From assembly GCF_052060035.1 (NCBI RefSeq), contig NZ_JBPOEA010000006.1, forward strand, positions 62,001 to 126,000: 64,000 nt of DNA, written 5' to 3'. Position numbers and translations under genes: made by a program. Source of the stretch: Fodinibius sp052060035 (lineage in GTDB: Bacteria > Bacteroidota > Rhodothermia > Balneolales > Balneolaceae). The stretch's first letter is position 1. Each line of letters begins with the position of its first letter. Below are positions 18,600 through 28,800 of this stretch, piece by piece. The notes below the pieces were generated by a model. That model made no database searches. It was not told where the DNA came from and saw only the letters and a program-made list of their open reading frames with translations.

Positions 18600-19400
18600 T
18601 TAACTGCTCGCAAATACCGGACTATCTTTAAAAAGATCTTTATTGCGATGGATAATTTCGCGTGCCAATGCCAAATAATTCTTAGCCCCCATACTGGTAG
18701 AATCATAAAGTAATGCCGGTTTCCCAAAGCTGGGAGCCTCGGCAAGACGCACATTACGTTTAATGATAGCTTCAAAGACACGATCATCGAAATACTTGCG
18801 CACTTCATCTGCCACCTGATCCGAAAGTCTTGTACGGGTATCATACATCGTTAATAAGACACCCTCAATTTCAAGCTCCGTATTTAAATGCTGACGAACA
18901 ATCTTAATCGTATTTAATAACTGTCCCAACCCTTCAAGGGCAAAATATTCGCATTGTACCGGAATCAACACAGAATCGGATGCCGTTAATGCATTAATAG
19001 TAAGCAATCCAAGCGAAGGCGGACAATCAATAATAATAAAATCGTACTGCTCTTTAAGTCCCGAAATAGCTTTTTCCAGAATTCGTTCCCGTTGGTCCCG
19101 ATCAATCATCTCAATTTCGGCCCCAACCAAATTTATGTGCGAAGGAATTAACTCCAGAAAGGGCAATTCCGTTTCTCTGATAGCATCCGATGCATCTACT
19201 CCCCCTACCATCACTTCATAAACGGAATGCGAAACAGTTTTTGCTTCAATACCCAAACCGCTGGTAGTGTTACTTTGAGGGTCTATGTCGATGATCAATG
19301 TGGTATGCTCAATAGCAGCAAGGCTGGCAGCAAGGTTGATAGCCGTTGTTGTTTTTCCAACGCCGCCTTTTTGGTTTGCTATGGAAATTATCTTACCCAT
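18600..19400 (-). CDS. parA: Chromosome-partitioning ATPase ParA/Soj
   Basis: A 266-residue deviant-Walker ATPase that moves ParB-parS complexes over the nucleoid. The signature K-G-G-V-G-K-T-T lies at residues 11-18, the A' motif (I-I-D-I-D-P-Q) near 38-44, and Walker B (I-I-I-D-C-P-P-S) near 123-130. The length is typical for chromosomal ParA. It is the first gene of the parA-parB-DUF5683-LOG operon. A degenerate parS-like element lies about 170 bases upstream of its start. Confidence 0.97.
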   Translation of the reverse strand: MGKIISIANQKGGVGKTTTAINLAASLAAIEHTTLIIDIDPQSNTTSGLGIEAKTVSHSVYEVMVGGVDASDAIRETELPFLELIPSHINLVGAEIEMIDRDQRERILEKAISGLKEQYDFIIIDCPPSLGLLTINALTASDSVLIPVQCEYFALEGLGQLLNTIKIVRQHLNTELEIEGVLLTMYDTRTRLSDQVADEVRKYFDDRVFEAIIKRNVRLAEAPSFGKPALLYDSTSMGAKNYLALAREIIHRNKDLFKDSPVFASS

Positions 19401-19568
19401 ATAAACAATCTATAACAACTATTAATGTTGTAATGATTTAAAAATATAATGGGATGACTTATGGTAAACAAAAATACTTATTAACAAGTTGTTCACTTAG
19501 ATATCAACATCCTTAGTTCCTTACACGCCAATGCATTACAACTATTTAGCTAAAGAAATATTTTACAT

Positions 19569-19595
19569 GTTCCACATATTGTTTCACGGATAACA
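19569..19595. promoter_or_regulatory. Degenerate parS-like element upstream of parA
   Basis: TGTTTCACGGATAACA (19580-19595) matches 13 of 16 positions of the classic parS palindrome, with a perfect left half. Just before it, TGTTCCAC (19569-19576) matches a parS left half again. No perfect parS is seen in the window. It could be a ParB-bound regulatory site or chance. Confidence 0.35.
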
Positions 19596-19615
19596 CAAAG
19601 GGACCCATTTTAATA

Positions 19616-19654
19616 AAAAAGCCGAACATATTTTTATAATATGTTCGGCTTTTT
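19616..19654 (-). terminator. Rho-independent terminator of ald
   Basis: A perfect 17-bp stem (AAAAAGCCGAACATATT and its complement) with a 5-base loop and T-rich ends on both strands follows the ald stop. It can act in both directions. Confidence 0.92.
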
Positions 19655-19668
19655 CTATATCGTTTTAA

Positions 19669-20781
19669 TTACAAAACCTCTTCAATGGGAGTGTAATCCA
19701 TATCAAACGCTTCGGCCACTTCTTTATAAACAATCTCACCATCAACAACATTAAGGCCTTTAATAAGCTCCTGATCATCTTTCAGAGCTTTTTTCCAGCC
19801 TTTATTTGCAATATCTACCGCATAGGGCAAGGTAACATTAGTTAACCCAAGCGTTGAAGTCCGCGGTACAGCTCCGGGCATATTCGATACGCAGTAGTGG
19901 ACCACGTCGTCAACTTCGTAAATTGGATTATCGTGTGTAGTCGGTTTTGAGGTTTCAAAACATCCCCCCTGATCAATTGCAACATCCACTAATACCGATC
20001 CTTTTTGCATATCGGTCAACATATCTCGGGTAATTAAGCTTGGCGCCTTGGCACCAGGAATCAATACTGCCCCAATAATCATATCAACATGGGGAAGCAT
20101 TTTTCGAATATTAGCTTCAGATGAAAACATGGTATCCACATTGCGTGACATAATATCATCTAAATAACGAAGGCGCGGCATACTAATATCCATGATTGTA
20201 GTATTTGCGCCCATTCCGGCCGCAATCTTTGCAGCATTAACGCCTACAATCCCACCACCAATAACCAGCACATTAGCCGGTTTTACACCGGGAATTCCCC
20301 CCAGTAGAATTCCGAGTCCACCTTCAGGCTTTTCTAAATATTTAGCACCTTCTTGAGTGGCCATACGTCCGGCGACCTCACTCATAGGGATAAGTAATGG
20401 CAAAGAACCATCTTCTTTTTCTACCGTCTCATAAGCAATGGCAACAGCTCCTGATTTCTTAACAGCTTCTGTCAGTTCACGGCTGGCGGCAAAGTGAAAA
20501 TAGGTGAAAATAATTTGCCCTTTCTTCATTCGGTCATACTCTACCTCAATCGGCTCCTTCACCTTCATGATCATTTCGGCCTTATTCCAGAGCTCATCAA
20601 CATCATCAATAATTTTAGCTCCGGCTTCTATATATTGCTCATCCGGGAAGCCACTACCCTCACCAGCTCCTTTCTCGATCAATACATCGTGACCGTTACG
20701 TTTCATTTTTGTTACACCGCCCGGAAGTAATGCCACGCGGTTCTCATGTGTTTTAATCTCTTTGGGTACACCTATAGTCAT
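19669..20781 (-). CDS. ald: Alanine dehydrogenase
   Basis: A 370-residue NAD-dependent enzyme that interconverts L-alanine and pyruvate plus ammonia. The N-terminus M-T-I-G-V-P-K-E-I-K and E-x-R-V-A-L-L-P-G-G are family signatures, including the substrate-binding Arg15. Lys near 74 and His near 95 (Y-F-H-F-A-A) are the expected catalytic residues. The Rossmann motif G-G-G-I-V-G-V-N-A-A lies near 174, and G-A-V-L-I-P-G-A-K-A-P near 238. The length is exactly that of the family. Single gene with its own terminator. Confidence 0.96.
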   Translation of the reverse strand: MTIGVPKEIKTHENRVALLPGGVTKMKRNGHDVLIEKGAGEGSGFPDEQYIEAGAKIIDDVDELWNKAEMIMKVKEPIEVEYDRMKKGQIIFTYFHFAASRELTEAVKKSGAVAIAYETVEKEDGSLPLLIPMSEVAGRMATQEGAKYLEKPEGGLGILLGGIPGVKPANVLVIGGGIVGVNAAKIAAGMGANTTIMDISMPRLRYLDDIMSRNVDTMFSSEANIRKMLPHVDMIIGAVLIPGAKAPSLITRDMLTDMQKGSVLVDVAIDQGGCFETSKPTTHDNPIYEVDDVVHYCVSNMPGAVPRTSTLGLTNVTLPYAVDIANKGWKKALKDDQELIKGLNVVDGEIVYKEVAEAFDMDYTPIEEVL

Positions 20782-20890
20782 GAATACAGAATTTTTGTTA
20801 ACAGTATGCTACGGAATTAAATCCGTGCCAAAGGTAGGTAATTTTCGGGAAAAGTTTAACTATAATGATCCCAATTTTAAATGACCTGAA

Positions 20891-21163
20891 TCACTCTTGA
20901 TCAATTAAGCTTTGATACTTTTTAAAGCCTGATTTTGTCACAGTAATATGTCCATATAAAAGTGGCCCGCCAATCGTCTCTATCTTGATTAGCCCAAGCT
21001 CTTGCATATACTCCAGCACATGTTTTATTTCAGTCCGATCCCATTTCAGGTTATCGTTGACCTTTTGAACTGCAATTTTTTGTGACATCTCTTTTTTAGA
21101 AAGAGAAACAACTTCTTTTAAAAACTGCTGATACTTATTGCTGAATTCACTGCCAATAATCAT
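20891..21163 (-). CDS. Small winged-helix-like protein
   Basis: A 90-residue protein of unknown role. Its predicted order (helix, helix with W-D-R-T-E-I-K-H-V-L-E-Y-M-Q-E-L-G-L-I, then a short beta hairpin I-E-T-I-G-G-P-L-L-Y-G-H-I-T-V-T and a last helix K-S-G-F-K-K-Y) is that of a winged helix, as found in small regulators. An inverted repeat (TTAGATA-N16-TATCTAA) lies 28-57 bases upstream of its start and could be its own operator. It is divergent from the DUF58 gene. No family name is assigned. Confidence 0.6.
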   Translation of the reverse strand: MIIGSEFSNKYQQFLKEVVSLSKKEMSQKIAVQKVNDNLKWDRTEIKHVLEYMQELGLIKIETIGGPLLYGHITVTKSGFKKYQSLIDQE

Positions 21164-21190
21164 GTGCTAATCCATTCGGTGATCCATTTT

Positions 21191-21220
21191 TTAGATATAC
21201 AATACAATAACTGTATCTAA
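21191..21220. promoter_or_regulatory. Operator-like inverted repeat
   Basis: A perfect 7-bp inverted repeat (TTAGATA and TATCTAA) separated by 16 bases lies in the divergent spacer between the small winged-helix gene and the DUF58 gene. Position and symmetry suit a dimeric regulator; binding is inferred only. Confidence 0.4.
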
Positions 21221-21351
21221 ACAAACCGTTATGGAACTGTTAATAAATTGTTATGATATCCGAATTCTCTGTTGGGCACTGCAATTATCAACTTTTAAAT
21301 AAATGATAATTCCCCTATCCTTGCACCTAATACAATGCCAATATTTCGATT

Positions 21352-22227
21352 ATGATCTCAAAAGAAATTCTCCAGAAAGTCCGAAAAATTGAAATCCGTA
21401 CCAAAGGAAAAGTAAACAACCTTTTCGGCGGAGAATATCAATCCGCATTCAAAGGGCGTGGAATGGAGTTTTCAGAGGTACGCGAGTACACTTATGGGGA
21501 TGACATCAGACAGATCGACTGGAATGTTACCGCTCGCACAGGAGACCCCTTCATCAAACAGTTTGAGGAAGAGCGGGAGCAAACGTTAATGCTTTGCGTT
21601 GACATCTCTCCCAGCGGTATTTTTGGCAGCAGAGGACAAAGCAAAATGGAGTTGTCTATAGAGATATGTGCGGTACTTGCATTCAGCGCAATAAAAAACG
21701 GCGACAAAGTTGGCCTGATCCTTTTTACCGATGAAATCGAGAAGGTAATTCCACCCAAAAAAGGACGAATTCATGTTCTACGGCTTATCCGTGAACTCTT
21801 AACAACAGAACCCAAAGGCACCGGCACCGATATCAGTGAAGCGCTATCATACGTAAATCGTCTACTAAATAGACGTGCCATAATTGTTTTGGCCAGCGAC
21901 TTTCAGGATGATGAATACGACCGGCAGCTAAAAATTACCAACCGTAAACATGATCTCGTAAATATCTTTATTAATGATAAGTTTGAGGATGAACTACCCA
22001 ATCTGGGATTAATTCCCCTTCGGGATGCCGAAACCGGTGAAGAAGTTCTTGTGGATACATCCAGCGAAAAAGTTCGCAAAGAGTATCAGAAGAAAAGAGA
22101 ACAAGCTAAGCATCAACTTCGGGACCAATTTTTACGCATGAAGATAGATATGATTGAGCTGGAGACAAACGCCTCATATATTCGTCCACTAATGACGTTT
22201 TTCCGCCGACGCATGCACCGGTATTGA
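21352..22227 (+). CDS. DUF58 domain protein
   Basis: A 291-residue cytoplasmic protein with the DUF58 signature G-M-E-F-S-E-V-R-E-Y-T-Y-G-D-D-I-R-x-I-D-W-N-x-T-A-R near residues 36-61 and a following von Willebrand A-like fold (V-D-I-S-P-S-G near 82). DUF58 proteins are encoded with MoxR ATPases and VWA proteins in aerotolerance-type (bat) loci and are thought to assist assembly of envelope complexes. Here the VWA gene lies 2.5 kb downstream, with an inverted M23 gene between, and no moxR is present in the window. It ends one base before the stop of the convergent M23 gene. Confidence 0.9.
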   Translation: MISKEILQKVRKIEIRTKGKVNNLFGGEYQSAFKGRGMEFSEVREYTYGDDIRQIDWNVTARTGDPFIKQFEEEREQTLMLCVDISPSGIFGSRGQSKMELSIEICAVLAFSAIKNGDKVGLILFTDEIEKVIPPKKGRIHVLRLIRELLTTEPKGTGTDISEALSYVNRLLNRRAIIVLASDFQDDEYDRQLKITNRKHDLVNIFINDKFEDELPNLGLIPLRDAETGEEVLVDTSSEKVRKEYQKKREQAKHQLRDQFLRMKIDMIELETNASYIRPLMTFFRRRMHRY

Positions 22228-23526
22228 TCATTTTACCTGAGTATGAGTCATAACAGGAGCATCAGCAATAGTGGTATCAATTTTAGCTTTCAGCTCACGT
22301 TTAAGACTATCCCGCACTTCGGCAAAAACGTCCATCAAGCTATCCGGCACTGACTCTGATGACGGCAGGTCAACAGTACGAGAATTTACCGGACGATCAT
22401 TTCTATACAGTGAATAATGCAGATGAGGACCGGTAGCCCGTCCTGTACTTCCCACATAACCAATAATCTGTCCCTGCTCCACTTTTACGCCTCGTTCTAT
22501 GTTCCTGGCAAACCCCCGGAGATGCAAATATGCAGTCCGATAGGTCGAATTATGAGTTATTTTTACAATATTCCCATTGGCTCCTCGGTATCGGGCTTCT
22601 GTAACGGTTCCATCTCCTACTGCCAACACCGGTGTTCCCGGTGGAGCGGCATAATCAACCCCATAATGCGGAACACGTTTCTTCAATACCGGATGATATC
22701 GACTACGTGAAAAGTTTGAACTTACTCGCTGACTAAATTTAAAGGGAGCTTGTAAAAGTGCTTTTTGAACGCTTTCTCCTTTTTCATTGAAATAACCTTT
22801 GATATCGCCGTGATTGAACTTGTAGGCCTGATACGATTCTCCACGATGAGTAAACCGGGCTGCTTTTATATCGCCAATACCGTAATAACTGTCATCAATA
22901 AACTGTTTATTATAAAGCACCTCGAACGAATCGCCGGAGCGTAACCCAAAGAAGTTTATCTGCCAGGCAAAGATATTAGCTATTCTATTGGTCAATAGTT
23001 GACTTCCATCCTGTGAACTAATCGTTTGGTATAAGGAATTATCTATGGTTCCCGAAGCGGCAACCGTTTTGGTGGTAAGTGGCTGCGATGCCTGATAAAT
23101 TTGCAGAGAATCTTTTTGCCAATCTAATACTATATAATCAATGGGATTTTTCTGCAACAGGATATGTGACACATCCTGAGCACTATCAGCAGACACATAT
23201 GCTCGGTATCTTTGTCCGGGCTTAATCTGATTAAAATCAATAAAATTACTTGCTTCTTGCGTTATGGCATAAATTTCCTGCGGGCTAAAATCGAATTTAT
23301 CGAGTATAAGATATAAGCTTTCGTTGCGTTTAACGATATGCTCCTGAACTTCAACACTATCTATTTTAATGCCAAATTTATCGAAGGTGGGCGTAGAAAT
23401 TGTGGTATCAACGGTTGCTGAAATAGGCTCCAACTGCTGTTCAGGAGTATTATTCTGGACTTCAGACATACATCCCCACATAAAAAAAGTTAGCAGTACC
23501 CCTAAAAGAAAGTTCGCTCGCATCAC
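22228..23526 (-). CDS. M23 family metallopeptidase, probable lipoprotein
   Basis: A 432-residue envelope endopeptidase predicted to cut peptidoglycan cross-links. The N-terminus has a lipobox-like F-M-W-G-C at residues 15-19, so lipidation is likely. A LysM/OapA-like segment (E-H-I-V-K-R-N-E-S-L-Y, about residues 62-110) precedes a linker and the LytM domain with H-Y-G-V-D-Y-A-A-P near residue 287 and H-L-H-Y-S near 372, the zinc ligands of active M23 enzymes. It abuts the convergent DUF58 gene with no spacer and is inverted within an otherwise plus-strand aerotolerance-type set. Confidence 0.9.
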   Translation of the reverse strand: MMRANFLLGVLLTFFMWGCMSEVQNNTPEQQLEPISATVDTTISTPTFDKFGIKIDSVEVQEHIVKRNESLYLILDKFDFSPQEIYAITQEASNFIDFNQIKPGQRYRAYVSADSAQDVSHILLQKNPIDYIVLDWQKDSLQIYQASQPLTTKTVAASGTIDNSLYQTISSQDGSQLLTNRIANIFAWQINFFGLRSGDSFEVLYNKQFIDDSYYGIGDIKAARFTHRGESYQAYKFNHGDIKGYFNEKGESVQKALLQAPFKFSQRVSSNFSRSRYHPVLKKRVPHYGVDYAAPPGTPVLAVGDGTVTEARYRGANGNIVKITHNSTYRTAYLHLRGFARNIERGVKVEQGQIIGYVGSTGRATGPHLHYSLYRNDRPVNSRTVDLPSSESVPDSLMDVFAEVRDSLKRELKAKIDTTIADAPVMTHTQVK

Positions 23527-23626
23527 TCCAAATTTGTTATAAATAGTTCTTTATAAGTTAGCATTTTCACAACATCTATGCATGATTAATATTGTATACA
23601 ACTTTTCAGCTTCCTAATTTTTCCGA

Positions 23627-24745
23627 ATGGCACTATTTTTTCTATTTTTGGTGGCTATTAATTGGGATTTTCGTGCTATCAACCGAAATGATATAAATAT
23701 CAAAGCTCGTATTGCATCAGTGGTAACAAAAAAATATATAAAGAGATGTTCTATCGTCTGTCTATTCTTGATCATCCTAATTCCCTTTGCCGGGCAGGCG
23801 CAAGTTCTAAAAGAATTCTCTACTGTCGACTCTCTACAAGTCGGTGACACTTTTGATTTTTCTATTATCCTTGATAAAAACCAAGAATACGATGATATAA
23901 GCTTTCCCGACAGCTCACATTTTGGCAGTGCTTTTGAAATTCGTTCCCGAAAGCAGTTTAAACTTTCTGAATATAAAGACAGCGTATACTATGAACTGCA
24001 ATTTTTTGGTACTGCTGATACTCTAATCCCAAAATTACCGGTTCAACTAGTACAACAACAAGATACAACCCTCTTGTATACGAGGCCGATTCCTGTCGGT
24101 TTTAGCAGCATCTTGGCCACAAATGATGAATCCCTTCGTCCGCTAAAACCCATTTTTGAATTTGCACGAGCATGGTGGCCTTACTTGTTGGGATTCCTGA
24201 TCATTGCCATCGCAGCCTACTATGCATATCAGTACTACCTGCAGTGGAAAGAACAGCAACAGCAGGAAAAAGAACGTCCCACATTTACTCCCACTCCTTT
24301 TCAAAATCCCTTAAAAGAGTATCGAAAATCGATACAAAAACTTGAAAACACTCCATTGGATACCCAGGAAGATTACAAGAATTTTTACAGTAATTTGGGA
24401 GATGCCATTCGTCAATATTATGAATCGTTGTATAATCTTCCCGCTTTGGAATCGACCAGCGGAGAGCTCCTGAATATGCTAAGGAATGGTTCAATCGACC
24501 AAGATCTTATTGATGATACGCGAGCCGTATTACAGGAAGCAGATATGGTAAAGTTTGCCAAGTTTAATCCCACTCCCAAGCAAGCTAAACGAGCGCTACA
24601 AAAAGCCTATAATTTCCTGGATCGGGCCCAGCAGATCGACGGGCCGCGCATTGATCACTTGCGCCGCAAACACCAGGCTAAAATGGAGGCTCAGCGCGAA
24701 GAACTTCACAAGGAATATGAAAACGGTGAAAAGGTGAACGCATGA
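23627..24745 (+). CDS. DUF4381-like membrane protein of the aerotolerance-type locus
   Basis: Up to 372 residues from the ATG; an internal GTG at 23720 would give a more usual signal peptide (K-K-Y-I-K-R-C then hydrophobic, ending G-Q-A-Q). A periplasmic beta-rich part is followed by one transmembrane segment (W-W-P-Y-L-L-G-F-L-I-I-A-I-A-A-Y-Y-A, near residue 185) and a cytoplasmic helical region rich in Gln and Glu. This architecture, and the ATGA overlap with the following VWA gene, fits the DUF4381/BatD-like members of bat loci. The family call is by architecture and context more than by motif. Confidence 0.65.
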   Translation: MALFFLFLVAINWDFRAINRNDINIKARIASVVTKKYIKRCSIVCLFLIILIPFAGQAQVLKEFSTVDSLQVGDTFDFSIILDKNQEYDDISFPDSSHFGSAFEIRSRKQFKLSEYKDSVYYELQFFGTADTLIPKLPVQLVQQQDTTLLYTRPIPVGFSSILATNDESLRPLKPIFEFARAWWPYLLGFLIIAIAAYYAYQYYLQWKEQQQQEKERPTFTPTPFQNPLKEYRKSIQKLENTPLDTQEDYKNFYSNLGDAIRQYYESLYNLPALESTSGELLNMLRNGSIDQDLIDDTRAVLQEADMVKFAKFNPTPKQAKRALQKAYNFLDRAQQIDGPRIDHLRRKHQAKMEAQREELHKEYENGEKVNA

Positions 24746-25734
24746 GTTGGGCAAATCCTCATTTATTATGGCTATTGCTTCTGCTGATCCCCATCATTGG
24801 ATATCAGATCTGGAAGCATCTGAGCAAAAAGAATCCCAGCCTATTATTTTCCAATACCTCGGGTCTTAAAAACCTTGGTGGCAACTGGCGAACATACGGA
24901 ATCTGGGTAGCTCCGCTTTTACAGGTTTTCGCTTTTATTCTTATCGTGATCGCCCTGGCCCGTCCCCAATACAAAAATACCACCGTAGAACGCAATGCCG
25001 AAGGAATCGACATTGTCTTAACGCTGGATATTTCTACCTCGATGAAAGCCGAAGACCTGAAACCAAACCGGTTAGAAGCAGCCAAAAGTGTAGCTGAAGA
25101 TTTTGTCAACAAACGCATTTCGGATCGTATCGGTTTGGTACTCTTTGCTCGTCAAAGCTTTACAATGGTGCCCCCTACCCTTGATTATGATCTGCTTAAA
25201 AGATTGCTTGGAGATGTTGAGATGGGTGTAGTAGAAGACGGCACTGCCATTGGGATGGGCATTGCCACAGCCGTAAATCGGCTCAAAGAAAGTGAAGCCG
25301 AAAGCAAGGTTATCATCTTGCTCACTGACGGGCAAAACAATGCCGGAGAAATTGATCCGGTAACGGCCGCTGATCTTGCCGTTTCTTACGATATTAAGAT
25401 ATATACGATTGGCGCCGGTACACGGGGTACAGCGCCCTATCCGGTCAAGGACCCTATTTTTGGCGATCGCTATCAAAATGTAGAGGTTAATATCGACGAG
25501 GAGATGCTTACCCAAATTGCCAACATGACCAACGGCTCATATTTCCGAGCAACCGATACCGAAAAGCTGGAAGATATTTATGATCAAATTGATGAACTCG
25601 AAAAAACGGAGATTGAAGAAGTTATCTATACGGATATACAAGATCTATACGCACGGTTTTTAATTCCGGGCATCTTACTGCTTGTTTTGAGTATTATTTC
25701 CGAACAATTTGTCTTCCGCAAAGCCACAGAATAG
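24742..25734 (+). CDS. VWA domain membrane protein (BatA-like)
   Basis: A 330-residue protein with an N-terminal aerotolerance-regulator segment (two hydrophobic helices within residues 1-80), a von Willebrand A domain with a complete MIDAS D-I-S-T-S (Asp96) and L-T-D-G-Q-N-N-A-G near 193, and a C-terminal transmembrane helix. BatA-type proteins form metal-dependent interactions at the cytoplasmic membrane; related loci affect oxygen tolerance and envelope integrity. Its start overlaps the stop of the previous gene by 4 bases. No batB, batC or batD follows; the next gene is mfd. Confidence 0.88.
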   Translation: MSWANPHLLWLLLLLIPIIGYQIWKHLSKKNPSLLFSNTSGLKNLGGNWRTYGIWVAPLLQVFAFILIVIALARPQYKNTTVERNAEGIDIVLTLDISTSMKAEDLKPNRLEAAKSVAEDFVNKRISDRIGLVLFARQSFTMVPPTLDYDLLKRLLGDVEMGVVEDGTAIGMGIATAVNRLKESEAESKVIILLTDGQNNAGEIDPVTAADLAVSYDIKIYTIGAGTRGTAPYPVKDPIFGDRYQNVEVNIDEEMLTQIANMTNGSYFRATDTEKLEDIYDQIDELEKTEIEEVIYTDIQDLYARFLIPGILLLVLSIISEQFVFRKATE

Positions 25735-25863
25735 CCAAATGGACTACTACCTTTATATAACACCAGTTAACAAACAGCGTTCTTATTCCCGAAGAACCTA
25801 ATTAATGGTTATTTTGTTATCCATTTATTTGAGCAGTAGAATTCTTTTCCAATAAATTAATTC

Positions 25864-28800
25864 ATGGCGTTACAGTCCGTACTAAAAACATTTTCAGCAC
25901 AGTTCCCGTGGAGTGATCTTCATTCCCATATTAAAGAACGCGAAACCATTCAGCTTAACCATTTTGTAGGTTCCACTCCCTCCTTTTTAGTGGCTAAGCT
26001 GGCTCAAAAATACGACAAGGTGGTTGTCATTCACGGCGATGCCGAATCTGCCCAATTCATGCAGGGCGACCTTGAAGCCTTGGATGTTGAACAGGCAAAC
26101 TATTTTCCAGAGACCGGCCATAAGCCCTATGACGATCAGCAAATTACCGACAGCTCTGTAGTAGTCCAACGATCCGAAGTGCTTGAAAAAATAAATACGG
26201 ATCCAAAGTCAATATTGGTGACTTCAGCAGCCGCCATATTTGAAAAGATTGTCGCTCCAGAAGTTTTTACGGAGGCTTCGCTGACAATCAAAAATGGGGA
26301 TTCGGTCGAAATTGACAGCCTAAAAGAAGAACTGGTAGACCAAGAATATGAGCCGGTAAAATTTGTAAATCAGCCTGGTGAATTTGCACATCGGGGTGGT
26401 ATTTTGGATGTCTTTCCCTATTCGGGTGAATACCCTATCCGGCTGGAATTCTTTGGCGATGAGGTAGATTCCATCCGAGAATTTGATCCCGATTCTCAGC
26501 GCTCCATCTCGTTTTTAAATGTGGCTCGCTTTGTGCCCGATGCATCCAGCTTAAATAAGGGTCAGAAACAAGGTGTACTCTCTTATTTTGATGAAGAAAC
26601 TGTTTTTATATTACTGAATCGATCCCTTATTGAATCAGATATTGAGGAACGATTCCACGAAGCAGAAGAAACATTCAATGAGCTTGAACCAGCAGAAGAT
26701 ATCCTGCCGCCCAAAGAACTTTATGTAGACTTGGAAAACCTTCAGGAGTCTTATCAAAATCACGCCCGAATTCATCTGGGCGGATTTTCGGAAAATAGTG
26801 ATCCCTCCTGGACGTACCGTTTGGATGCGAATCCGCAACCGGATTTCAATGGAAGCATCAAGCTGCTGCGCGAAAATATTAAAACGCTCAGCAAAAAAAG
26901 CTTTGATACTTATATCCTCTGCGATAATGAGGGCCAACGCGATCGGTTCGAGGAACTGCTCGGAGAGCCTTCCAAAGATCTCCGTTATCATCTTTCTGTA
27001 GAATCTATCCACGAGGGTTTTACGCTCAACGAACAAGGTTTGGCGGTATATACCGACCACCAGATTTTTAACCGGTACCACCGTCCCAAGACAAGACGGA
27101 AACGACATACCAGCAACATTTCTATCAAGGAGTTACGCGATCTAAACATCGGCGATTATGTGGTGCACGTCGATTACGGCATTGGAAAGTTTGCCGGATT
27201 TAAAAAGATTGAAGTACGCGGTGTTGAACAGGAATCGGTAGTCCTTCGATATAAGGAAAATTCTCTGCTCTATGTCAATGTCACGAGTCTGCACAAAATT
27301 CAGAAGTACTCTGGAAAGGAAGGGACACAACCACGGATCAGCAAACTGGGCTCGGGTCGTTGGGCGCGTAAAAAAGCGCAAACCAAGGAAAAAGTTAAAG
27401 ATATAGCACGCGATCTTATCGAGTTGTATGCCAAGCGAAAATCAAAAGAAGCATTCGATTTTTCTGCGGATACTTCGTGGCAAACCGAGATGGAAGCTCG
27501 TTTCGAGTTTGAAGAAACACCCGATCAGCGTGATGCTATTGAGGCCGTAAAAGCAGATATGGAGTCAGATACCCCAATGGATCGCCTTGTTTGCGGCGAT
27601 GTTGGATTTGGCAAAACAGAAGTGGCCGTCCGAGCTGCTTTTAAAGCCGTGATGGATCACAAGCAGGTAGCCGTACTGGTTCCAACAACTATTTTAGCCG
27701 ACCAGCATTACAAAACATTTTCGGAGCGGATGAAAGATTTTCCCGTAACGGTAGAGGTGCTTTCTCGTTTCCGATCGCGTAAAGAACAAAGAGAAACACT
27801 CAAAAAACTCAAGGAGGGGAAAGTTGATATTGTTGTCGGTACCCACCGGCTAACGTCTAAAGATGTTGAATTCGATGATCTTGGACTTTTGGTTGTGGAT
27901 GAGGAACAACGTTTTGGCGTTAAAACCAAAGAAAAGCTTAAAGAATACCGCGCCACGGTTGACGTACTTACCCTAACCGCCACTCCTATTCCACGTACGC
28001 TTCAATTTTCGCTGATGGGTGCCCGTGATCTGAGTATCATCAATACCCCGCCTCCGAATCGCCAGCCCGTAGAAACAGAAATACACAGTTTTGATAAAGA
28101 GCTTATCCAGGATGCCATTTCGCAAGAAATTTCGCGAGGCGGACAGGTCTTCTTTATTCACAACCGTGTGAAAACCATTGAGTCTATTTCGAATATGGTG
28201 CGAGAGATTATGCCTGAAGTTCGCGTACGCTTTGCGCATGGACAGATGAGTTCTAAAAAGCTGGAAAACATCATTGAAGATTTTTATAGCCACAAGTTTG
28301 ATGTACTCGTTTCTACTAATATCGTCGAAAATGGAATTGATATCTCCAACGCTAATACTATGATCATCAACCGTGCCGATATGTTTGGCCTGGCCGAACT
28401 GCATCAGCTGCGCGGACGCGTGGGACGATCGGACCGAAAAGCATTCTGTTACCTTATCACGAAAGATATTAAATCGCTCACCGATGATGCCCGCAAACGA
28501 CTGTTGGCCTTGGAAGAATTTTCGGACTTGGGATCCGGATTTAACATCGCCATGCGCGATCTTGATATCCGCGGGGCCGGAGACATATTAGGCGCCGAAC
28601 AAAGCGGCTTCATAAACGACCTGGGCTTTGATCTGTATCAAAAAATACTTAACGATGCCGTCAAAGAACTAAAAGAGGAGGAATTCAGCGACGTCTTTAG
28701 TGATGTAGAAACAGAAGTTGAATTACCGGAAACGCAGGTGGAATTTGACTTGCCCGCGCTGCTTAAAAATGATTACGTATCGGATAATGTGGAGCGGCTG

